This document shows, in pieces, positions 1-5,659 of a stretch of 8,614 nt of DNA. Numbering within the stretch: position 1 is the stretch's first letter; each line of letters opens with the position of its first letter. Below the pieces are notes generated by a model. It was not told the DNA's origin. It made no database searches and saw only the letters and a list, made by a program, of their open reading frames with translations. The translations under genes were made by a program, and so were the position numbers. This stretch comes from Desulfocapsa sulfexigens (lineage in GTDB: Bacteria; Desulfobacterota; Desulfobulbia; Desulfobulbales; Desulfocapsaceae). The stretch lies in assembly GCA_015661935.1 (NCBI GenBank), contig DQVD01000145.1, forward strand, positions 1 to 8,614, read 5' to 3'.

Positions 1-188
1 ACTATCCGCTGGCCTTTCTTGTTTTCTTTGTAGCTTTTGTTCTCACTGCCATCTGGATTCTTCCGAAAATCTGGGCTGGAGTGAAAATAGTTTTTCAAAC
101 GGTTGTTGGCTTCTTTTCAGGAAAAACACCTCAGGCACCAAAGCCTCCCGAAACCGTAACTATTCCAAAAGAATTGCCTTTTCCTTAG
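1..188 (+). CDS. C-terminal part of a small membrane protein (possibly DUF4126 family), 5' end outside window
   Basis: The frame starting at base 3 is open from the window edge to a TAG at 186-188 and gives about 61 residues. The visible part is a hydrophobic helix of some 20 residues (rich in F, V, L, A, I, W), then a WILPKIW-type segment, a short amphipathic stretch, and a proline-rich tail ending ELPFP. This arrangement resembles the C-terminus of DUF4126-type inner-membrane proteins, whose last transmembrane helix is followed by a WLLPKLW-like motif and a cytoplasmic tail. That resemblance is from memory and no conserved catalytic residue supports it. The gene converges on the histidine kinase, whose stop is about 90 bases away. 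The function of this family is unknown. It is a partial gene only because the window begins inside it. Confidence 0.6.
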   Translation, partial: YPLAFLVFFVAFVLTAIWILPKIWAGVKIVFQTVVGFFSGKTPQAPKPPETVTIPKELPFP

Positions 189-191
189 GAC

Positions 192-221
192 TTGGTTCCC
201 ACGCGGGAGCATGGGAACCAA
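192..221. repeat. REP-like palindrome between convergent genes; possible bidirectional terminator
   Basis: TTGGTTCCCA (192-201) and TGGGAACCAA (212-221) form a perfect 10-bp inverted repeat around the ten bases CGCGGGAGCA. It begins four bases after the stop of the left gene and ends 58 bases before the stop of the convergent kinase gene. There is no following T-run on either strand, so it is not a classic intrinsic terminator. The core GGTTCCCACGCGGGAGC is like a GTTCCCACGC...GCGTGGGAAC palindrome that recurs in many bacterial genomes as an intergenic REP-type element. That identification is from memory. Confidence 0.6.
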
Positions 222-225
222 ATCA

Positions 226-253
226 AGGCACTTATCCAGCTCAGTAGGGTTAG
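226..253. repeat. Dispersed repeat, copy A (shorter form)
   Basis: The 14 bases AGGCACTTATCCAG (226-239) and the 8 bases AGGGTTAG (246-253) both recur in the same order and orientation at the right edge of the window (8571-8584 and 8607-8614). Here the two blocks are separated by 6 bases; in the other copy they are separated by 22. The element lies immediately beside the palindrome at 192-221 and 26 bases before the kinase stop codon. Two separate identical blocks in order make chance unlikely. It is probably part of a non-coding repeat family of this genome, and its mobility mechanism is not visible. Confidence 0.55.
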
Positions 254-278
254 CTTTAATTTCCATAAAACAATTCCC

Positions 279-2108
279 CTATATGAGAATCTCAACAATC
301 ACGGAGGTGCCCTTATTCACTTCAGATTCAATCGTTATAACTCCGCCATGTTCTTCAACAATCTTGGCAGACATTGCCATGCCTAAACCAGTGCCTTCCG
401 GTTTGGTTGTAAAATAAGGATCAAAAACCCGACCCAGATTATCCGGTTCAATTCCGCTTCCTGTATCTGACACTATTACCTTGATACTTTTATCTGTTTT
501 TACGGTACGAACAGTTAACGTTCCTCCAGATTCCATTGCCTGAATACCATTCAAAAACAGGTTCAAAAATACCTGATTCAACTTATCTTCATCAGCTTGA
601 ATCATTGGGAATACTTCTGGAAAATCAGTAACCATATGTACTCCTGCAGCCTCTGCATCAATACAGAGCAGCGAAACTCCTTTGTCCAGTAGCTTCTGCA
701 GATCAACATCTACTTTCTGCAATGACTGGGGTCTTGCATAATCAAGCAGTTCGGAGATACTCCGATTGAGCCGTTCCACTTCCTGAACCAGTATAGCAGC
801 TGTTTTCCTATCATGGTTTTCACCTGAAAATTTTGACTGCAGAACAAGAGCCAAACCTTTAATTGAGCTTAAGGGATTCCTGAGTTCATGAGCAACACCG
901 GCTGCCATCTTACCAAGAGCAGCCAAACGTTCACTTCTTCTCAAATCTTTCTCAAGCTTTTTCACCTGACTAAGATCCTGCATCATCAGTAATGTTCCTA
1001 CGAAGGTATCATCACTATCGATGATTGCAAGACGACTCAGCTGTACAGTATGGTTTACTCCTGAATCATTACCTAACTGAATTTCCTTCTGGTAAAGCTC
1101 TTTTTGAGGTATCCCGGATGTTTTAAATGCTGCATGAATATCAGGCATAGCATTAAAAACATTTGGATCACCACCAAGGGCTTCCTGCTCGCTAATGCCG
1201 GTTAATTTCTGAGAGTATCTATTGTATAAGATTATTCCACCCCTGGTATCTGTGGCAATAAGTCCTACCGGCAAAGACGAAATAAGAATATCCCGAAATG
1301 CTTCTACCCTTCTGAGCCTGCTCTGCGATCCTTTCAATCCCTGAAGAGTTAAGATGGAAAGCCACCCGCCAAAGCCCACCAGAAATAAAACAATGGATAA
1401 AATAATGATCTCAAGCTTCTGTCTCTGAAGCCTCTCACTAAACTGCTTCATATCAAGCTCGACAAGAATTACATACTTTTCCCTATTCAATACTTCAATT
1501 TTCTGTCGCCATTGTGGACTTGAAAGATGATGTTTCATCATCACATTTCCCATTCCTCCACGAGCATTAAGAGCAGGTGGAACGGATCTCAATTGATTTA
1601 AAAAGCGTTTGCCAATAGGTGAAAAAAAGGCTGCGACCTGAAAAACAGAGTTATTTTTGTCCTTGCTGATACGAAAACTGAACGTTCTGGTGTCAGTTGT
1701 ATCATCATCGAGGGCTGCAAGAAAATCCTGGGTCTGTTTGGAGACCTGGACTTCACGGGCTGCAGGTAAAGAGTCTGCTAGTATTTCACCTTTACTATTT
1801 ACAAGGGCCAGAATCTTTACTCCCGGATGCTCTGAGGCATGCTCAAGAACACGCTGTACATTGCGTGGCCATATATCATCGATATCCCTACCACCACGCA
1901 GACCTGAGAAAATTGAACTTCTGGCACTTGATGCAACAAACCGAATAAGGGTAACCCCTTTTTCAAGCAAAATATCTGTCATCAAAGCCTTATCACGTCT
2001 ATAATTATTTATTGCAAAAACAGATATAATTATGGCAAGTAAGCTAAAAGCAGCGGCCAGTACCCATGGGGAAACCAGTGCAAGATACTGTCTTTTTATG
2101 ATTGGCAT
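279..2108 (-). CDS. Membrane-bound PAS-containing sensor histidine kinase (HydH/ZraS/AtoS-like)
   Basis: A 609-residue two-component sensor kinase that would autophosphorylate on a histidine and pass the phosphate to a response regulator. The N-terminus has a transmembrane helix at about 12-33, a periplasmic region of about 200 residues, and a second helix at about 232-255. A PAS domain follows at roughly 265-385 (typical EAFRDILISSLPVGLIATD opening). The kinase core has an H-box around His407 (AHELRNPLSSIKG), an N-box with Asn520 (NLFLNGIQAM), a G1 box DTGSGI at 548-553, an F-box-like DPYFTTK and a G2 box GTGLG at 572-576, so all catalytic motifs are intact. The ATG at 2108 is preceded by AGGAAG at good spacing. 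The periplasmic ligand cannot be told from sequence. There is no HAMP motif that I can recognise and no partner regulator gene in the window. The family is often paired with sigma-54-dependent NtrC-type regulators. Confidence 0.95.
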   Translation of the reverse strand: MPIIKRQYLALVSPWVLAAAFSLLAIIISVFAINNYRRDKALMTDILLEKGVTLIRFVASSARSSIFSGLRGGRDIDDIWPRNVQRVLEHASEHPGVKILALVNSKGEILADSLPAAREVQVSKQTQDFLAALDDDTTDTRTFSFRISKDKNNSVFQVAAFFSPIGKRFLNQLRSVPPALNARGGMGNVMMKHHLSSPQWRQKIEVLNREKYVILVELDMKQFSERLQRQKLEIIILSIVLFLVGFGGWLSILTLQGLKGSQSRLRRVEAFRDILISSLPVGLIATDTRGGIILYNRYSQKLTGISEQEALGGDPNVFNAMPDIHAAFKTSGIPQKELYQKEIQLGNDSGVNHTVQLSRLAIIDSDDTFVGTLLMMQDLSQVKKLEKDLRRSERLAALGKMAAGVAHELRNPLSSIKGLALVLQSKFSGENHDRKTAAILVQEVERLNRSISELLDYARPQSLQKVDVDLQKLLDKGVSLLCIDAEAAGVHMVTDFPEVFPMIQADEDKLNQVFLNLFLNGIQAMESGGTLTVRTVKTDKSIKVIVSDTGSGIEPDNLGRVFDPYFTTKPEGTGLGMAMSAKIVEEHGGVITIESEVNKGTSVIVEILI

Positions 2109-2293
2109 GAAACTTCCTGTGACGGAGTGGCAATCTTTTCAGAAATTACTCTAGTTATCATATCTGTTGGTTTGATACCACTATACCCAAGGGAATCGGA
2201 AACCAGTGTTTTCCCTTTATGCAACGGATTATCAGAGACAATGATCCCGCTACGACCTTTGGCCTTCAAGAGCAAATACACACTAAAACACAC
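2096..2293 (-). CDS. Possible small ORF (65 codons) overlapping the start of the kinase gene
   Basis: This frame begins with GTG at 2293, preceded by the strong Shine-Dalgarno-like AAGGTGG six bases upstream. It ends with TAA at 2096-2098, overlapping the kinase start by 13 bases, an arrangement compatible with translational coupling. The product would begin with a short hydrophobic stretch (VCFSVYLLL) and continue as a soluble, mixed-charge sequence. I recognise no family. Against it are the GTG start, the short length, and a predicted transcription start (from the promoter at 2312-2340) that would fall within the ribosome binding site. It could be a leader ORF, a small partner of the kinase, a decayed gene, or chance. 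Confidence 0.33.
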   Translation of the reverse strand: MCFSVYLLLKAKGRSGIIVSDNPLHKGKTLVSDSLGYSGIKPTDMITRVISEKIATPSQEVSCQS

Positions 2294-2311
2294 ATTTAAC
2301 CACCTTAGATT

Positions 2312-2340
2312 TTTATAAAATTGACCTTTTAAAAAGTAAA
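2312..2340 (-). promoter_or_regulatory. Candidate sigma-70-type promoter for the small ORF and histidine kinase
   Basis: On the minus strand TTTACT (2340-2335, four of six matches to the -35 consensus) is separated by 17 bases from TATAAA (2317-2312, five of six matches to the -10 consensus). It lies about 200 bases upstream of the kinase start and directly ahead of the 65-codon ORF. The surrounding DNA is very AT-rich, so chance matches are expected and the call is tentative. Confidence 0.33.
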
Positions 2341-2889
2341 AACCGTAAAATCATAACCATAGTTCCTGCTGAATTTGACTCTGTTTCAGTGTACATCAGC
2401 AGAAGTGATCCAACCAGTTATTTGGCCGGTTAAATAAAAAAAATGGAAATGGATCAGGGGATTGTATGAGTATGAAGACCGATTTTTAGAGGTAAAGAGT
2501 GTGTGGGGTGTTTCTCTTTGTTTTATCCAAAAAGATGAGGAATTTACCGTATACGCTGGTGCGAAAGACAATAACTGGCATTTCAAGACCTGCCCCCTTT
2601 CCTGTTTTGCCAGACGGGCGCGTTGTGATTTTGAAAGTTATTCCATATCGAACTCTTGTTGGAAAAGTATATCTTTCTAGCTGCTCTTTATAGAATAACG
2701 TATAACAACCTATCGCGGGATACCCTCAACCCTACTTTGCTTCGAGGTGTAACAGGAATGTTGCCACAATTTTATTTGTCGGATAAGTGAAGAATATTTA
2801 ACATATTTTACTTCCTTATTTTCTTTTTTTTATAACAGGAGCTCAGGAGTAAACCACTAACATTCCAAGAAGCTTTTCCCAACTCCAGT
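2341..2889. other. Intergenic stretch without a convincing gene
   Basis: About 550 bases between the kinase promoter region and the cold-shock gene terminator. Short ORFs occur on both strands but none has a clear start signal, familiar motif or conserved partner. The most protein-like is on the + strand from a TTG at 2462. Its sequence (for example KDEEFTVYAGAKDNNW) seems to continue one frame over after the C-run at 2593-2597 (PFPVLPDGRVVILKV) until a TAG at about 2691. This could be a decayed gene of about 75 codons, but I cannot name it. No terminator or RNA gene is evident in this stretch. Confidence 0.5.
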
Positions 2890-2939
2890 AAAAAAAACAA
2901 AAAAAAAGAGGATAAGCCAAAATTGGCTTATCCTCTTTT
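2890..2939 (-). terminator. Intrinsic terminator of the cold-shock gene
   Basis: AAAAGAGGATAAGCCAA (2904-2920) and TTGGCTTATCCTCTTTT (2923-2939) are perfect 17-base inverted repeats with a 2-base spacer. Read on the minus strand the hairpin is followed by a long T-run interrupted once by a G (2890-2907). It starts about 30 bases after the csp stop codon. The + strand side also has a four-T tail, so it could work weakly in the other direction. Confidence 0.93.
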
Positions 2940-2967
2940 CAATCAAGAGACAAATAAATGTCTTAGA

Positions 2968-3168
2968 TCATATTTTGCTCACGTTGGCTGCAGCAGGACC
3001 TTTAGGACCTTCGGTGATTTCAAACTGAACCCGATCACCTTCATTCAAGGTTTTAAAACCATCACTTACAATAGCAGAGTAGTGTACAAAAACATCCTTT
3101 CCACCTTCCTGCTCGAGAAAACCAAAACCTTTAGCCTCATTAAACCATTTCACTGTGCCTTCTAACAT
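2968..3168 (-). CDS. Cold-shock domain protein (CspA family)
   Basis: A 66-residue single cold-shock domain, the usual length of the family. It folds as a five-stranded OB barrel that binds single-stranded RNA and DNA and acts as an RNA chaperone in the cytoplasm. The nucleic-acid binding motifs are intact: KGFGFL (13-18, RNP1) and VFVHY (26-30, RNP2), after the typical opening [11 protein letters not shown]. The ending [13 protein letters not shown] is also standard. I chose the ATG at 3168 because AAGG lies five bases upstream and the protein then begins [11 protein letters not shown] longer reading from a TTG at 3195 would add nine residues with no family support. It is monocistronic, with its own terminator. 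The sequence cannot show whether it is truly cold-inducible, since many Csp paralogues are constitutive or growth-phase controlled. Confidence 0.96.
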   Translation of the reverse strand: MLEGTVKWFNEAKGFGFLEQEGGKDVFVHYSAIVSDGFKTLNEGDRVQFEITEGPKGPAAANVSKI

Positions 3169-3466
3169 AATAACCTTGTCCTTAGTACTGATCAACTACG
3201 TGATCGTGCTTTTTTTTGTTGTACAGGTAACATTTTTTCCGAAACACCGGAAAAAATAACTCGTCAAATTAATTTTGAGTTGCAAATTCATCACCTACAC
3301 AATTAATACGTTTCCTTACCATACATAATAACTTCAAAAATTACCACACAAAACCTTGCCGATTTGTAATTATTTCGTGTCAAGCAAAAAAACAACAATG
3401 CTACAATCTTTTCATATCAACACTTCCAAGGCTTTTATAATATAATAAAAAAAAACACTTTTTTTA
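3169..3466 (-). promoter_or_regulatory. Leader and promoter region of the cold-shock gene, with a 9-bp hairpin
   Basis: These 298 AT-rich bases separate csp from the end of gpmI and contain no gene. TTTTTTCCG (3233-3241) and CGGAAAAAA (3248-3256) form a 9-bp inverted repeat around a six-base loop, about 65 bases upstream of the csp start. A possible -10 element (TATTAT on the minus strand, 3330-3325) has no good -35 partner. If transcription begins upstream of the hairpin, csp has a long structured 5' leader, as is known for several csp genes. No sequence matching the E. coli cold box is evident. The promoter position is not established. Confidence 0.4.
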
Positions 3467-3470
3467 TTAT
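3442..3470 (-). terminator. AT-only terminator-like hairpin at the end of gpmI
   Basis: ATAATAAAAAAA and TTTTTTTATTAT pair around a short CAC-containing centre (3442-3470), overlapping the gpmI stop codon. On the minus strand the second arm provides a run of nine T residues. The stem has no G-C pairs, so it would be weak and could also be plain low-complexity DNA. It is the only terminator-like structure between gpmI and csp apart from the hairpin at 3233-3256. Confidence 0.35.
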
Positions 3471-5092
3471 TTTAGTCTTAATAAAGAGGATTCATACCCT
3501 TCTGGAGCCTCAAATCCTAAAAGATTTATGATTGTTGCAGCAACATTTGCAAGCCCTGGATTCTCAATATGTTGTAATGAAAAGGAATTATTATTGGAAT
3601 AATCCTTCACTATAAATGGAACCGGATTTTTTGTATGGGCAACCATTGCTGTACGTTCTCCGTTTTTATCAGTCCACATACAGTCAGCATTTCCATGATC
3701 TGCTGTAATAATGGCTACTCCACCAGCTTTTTTAAGTATCGGCAGAACTCTTTTCAGCATCAGATCCACTGTTTCCACTGCCATACGTACAGATATTGGC
3801 ACTCCTGTATGACCAACCATGTCTCCATTGGCATAATTCAGTCGAATATATTTATATTTTTTGCTGTTTATAGCATCGATGACCTTATCTGTAATTTCTG
3901 CTGCCTTCATCCATGGACGCAGATCAAAAGTGATCTTATCCGATTCTATTTCAACATACTTTTCCAACTCTTCGTTGATATAACCGGACTTATTCCCATT
4001 CCAGAAATAGGTTACGTGACCAAATTTCTGCGTCTCTGAAATTGCATAGGATGTCACTCCTGCCGCACAGAGATACTCGCCCATTGTTCTGTCAATTGCA
4101 GGAGGTTCGACCAGATAGTGCTTAGGAATCATTGCATCCCCGTCGTATTGCATCATTCCCGCAAAAAACACTTCCGGGTGGCGTTGCCTGTCAAAGGCAT
4201 CAAAATCATTATCATCAAAAGCACGCGATAATTCAATGGCCCTGTCACCCCGGAAATTAAAGAGAATTACACTATCACCATCCTCTATACAGCCAACAGG
4301 CTTTCCATCTCGCTCGATGACAAAACTATCCATATATTGATCCGTCATTTCCGGATCTTCATCATAAAAAGTCTGAATAGCCTCACAAGCAGAAGTGAAT
4401 TTCCTCCCTTCGCCTAATACATGAGCTTTCCAGCCTTTTTCCACTATGCTCCAATCCGCACCATACCGATCCATGGTGACGACCATTCGTCCTCCGCCAG
4501 AAGCAATGCAGTAATCTCTACCATCTGTGGACATGCTTTTAAGTTTTTCTTCGAGCGGTTCGAAATATTCGAGCCCACTTTTAGATGAAACATCCCGGCC
4601 GTCAAGCAGGCCATGCACTCTAACATTTTGCACACCCTCTTTTTCGCATTGCTCAAGCATGGTATTTAATTGATCGATATGACTATGTACATTGCCATCG
4701 GACACCAGCCCAATAAAATGTAAGGTTCCACCGTTTTCAGTTCGTTTTTTTATCTCCTTCCAGGGTTCCCCCTGAAACAGATCTCCGGAATGGAGCGCTT
4801 CATTTACCAGTTTTGCACCCTGAGAAAAAATCCTTCCTGCCCCCAGAGCATTATGACCAACTTCGGAATTCCCCATATCTCCATCTGTTGGCAGGCCAAC
4901 CGCTTTTCCATGGGCTTTAAGTTTTGTAACAAGCGTACCTTTCAGTAATTCATCAAGCACCGGGGTATATGCCATATGTACGCCATCACTTTCATCCTGG
5001 GGGCCAATCCCCACACCATCCATAATTATTGTGACAACAGGGCCAGGGAAAGCTTTGTAACCGGACAATGGCTGCAGTTTTAATTCAGACAT
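3467..5092 (-). CDS. gpmI: 2,3-bisphosphoglycerate-independent phosphoglycerate mutase (long, plant-like type)
   Basis: Interconverts 3-phosphoglycerate and 2-phosphoglycerate in glycolysis and gluconeogenesis, using two Mn2+ ions and a phosphoserine intermediate in the alkaline phosphatase superfamily fold. The 541 residues contain the metal-site Asp25 (IIMDGVG), the catalytic Ser76 in GDMGNSEVGH, SDGNVHSH (131-138), DGRD (164-167), the R-rich FNFRGDRA (279-286), ETQKFGHVTYFWNGN (353-367), NGDMVGHTG (422-430), ADHGNAD (464-470) and His486. The motifs HNALGAGRIFSQGAKLV and ASGGGRM.VTMDRY.DWS match the longer plant and kinetoplastid type more than the shorter Bacillus type. The ATG at 5092 has AAGGAA about seven bases upstream. 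It is the last gene of the four-gene operon, 33 bases after the shikimate kinase stop. All key residues are present, so it should be active. Confidence 0.97.
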   Translation of the reverse strand: MSELKLQPLSGYKAFPGPVVTIIMDGVGIGPQDESDGVHMAYTPVLDELLKGTLVTKLKAHGKAVGLPTDGDMGNSEVGHNALGAGRIFSQGAKLVNEALHSGDLFQGEPWKEIKKRTENGGTLHFIGLVSDGNVHSHIDQLNTMLEQCEKEGVQNVRVHGLLDGRDVSSKSGLEYFEPLEEKLKSMSTDGRDYCIASGGGRMVVTMDRYGADWSIVEKGWKAHVLGEGRKFTSACEAIQTFYDEDPEMTDQYMDSFVIERDGKPVGCIEDGDSVILFNFRGDRAIELSRAFDDNDFDAFDRQRHPEVFFAGMMQYDGDAMIPKHYLVEPPAIDRTMGEYLCAAGVTSYAISETQKFGHVTYFWNGNKSGYINEELEKYVEIESDKITFDLRPWMKAAEITDKVIDAINSKKYKYIRLNYANGDMVGHTGVPISVRMAVETVDLMLKRVLPILKKAGGVAIITADHGNADCMWTDKNGERTAMVAHTKNPVPFIVKDYSNNNSFSLQHIENPGLANVAATIINLLGFEAPEGYESSLLRLK

Positions 5093-5125
5093 ATGAATTC
5101 CTTTTGTTGTTTTCGTATTTCCAAC

Positions 5126-5659
5126 TTATTTTTTGGCGATTTTCTTACAAATATCATCACAGATATCTTCCGTGCTCCTTCCACTCACCTTGATTTCAAT
5201 ATCAGCAATTTTTCGATACAGTGGTAAGCGTTGTTTAAACAATGATTTGGCAGCATCCAAGTCTTTTAAAAGTGGTCTTTTCTGTATCTTCTTTTTAACA
5301 TTTGGATGATCATAAATAGCTTTTATAATTTCATCAAAATCTGAATGAAGATACACAATTCTTCCAATTTTTTGAATATTAGGCACATTAAAGAAACCAC
5401 CGCCTGTTGAAATAATAGTGTCTCGAACCTTTTTTTCAAGCCATGTTGCCACCATTCGCTCAAGCTCTCTAAAACGTGGCTCACCAGAGTTTGCAAATAT
5501 CTTCTTTACCTTGGTATTTGTAAAACTTTCAATAAGGTCATCGCAATCAACTGCAAACTTTCCGGTTTGTTCAGCAAGCATTCTGGCAGTTCTGCCCTTT
5601 CCCACACCCATAAAACCAATTAAAACTATATTCCCATTTTTTCTTTTTTTCGCTTTCAT
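5126..5659 (-). CDS. Shikimate kinase family protein with an atypical P-loop
   Basis: 177 residues, the normal length of AroK/AroL, which phosphorylates shikimate with ATP to shikimate 3-phosphate on the route to chorismate and aromatic amino acids. Substrate-site motifs are present: DCDD at 38-41 (Asp40 in the place of the shikimate-binding Asp), FANSGEPRFRELE with Arg64, the triple glycine at 86-88 (STGGGFF), the lid arginine in KRPLL (Arg128), and RLPLYRK with Arg144. The Walker A loop reads GFMGVGKGRTAR (15-26) instead of GxxGxGKST.GR. The lysine (21) is present but the Mg2+-binding Ser/Thr after it is a glycine. The start ATG overlaps the upstream stop as ATGA, implying translational coupling. 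It could be a working but divergent AroK, or a relative with another substrate or no activity, so I leave the gene symbol blank. Confidence 0.88.
   Translation of the reverse strand: MKAKKRKNGNIVLIGFMGVGKGRTARMLAEQTGKFAVDCDDLIESFTNTKVKKIFANSGEPRFRELERMVATWLEKKVRDTIISTGGGFFNVPNIQKIGRIVYLHSDFDEIIKAIYDHPNVKKKIQKRPLLKDLDAAKSLFKQRLPLYRKIADIEIKVSGRSTEDICDDICKKIAKK

Noticed and set aside
117..266. A 49-codon minus-strand ORF starting with ATG at 266, reading through repeat copy A and the palindrome
   Set aside because: It is made largely of the repeat and palindrome and then runs antisense through the end of the better-supported left gene; no family resemblance.
2700..2760. Integron attC-like look of TATAACAAC followed by a short inverted segment (TATCGCGGGATA)
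   Set aside because: No matching GTTRRRY-type partner, no adjacent cassette gene and no integrase; the pairing is only a few bases.
3169..3195. Nine-residue N-terminal extension of the cold-shock protein from a TTG at 3195
   Set aside because: The family starts at about MLEGTVKWF, and the ATG at 3168 has its own ribosome binding site.
3635..4039. A 134-codon + strand ORF opposite gpmI
   Set aside because: Entirely antisense to a well-conserved enzyme gene; composition rich in C, H, F and S as expected for a shadow frame.
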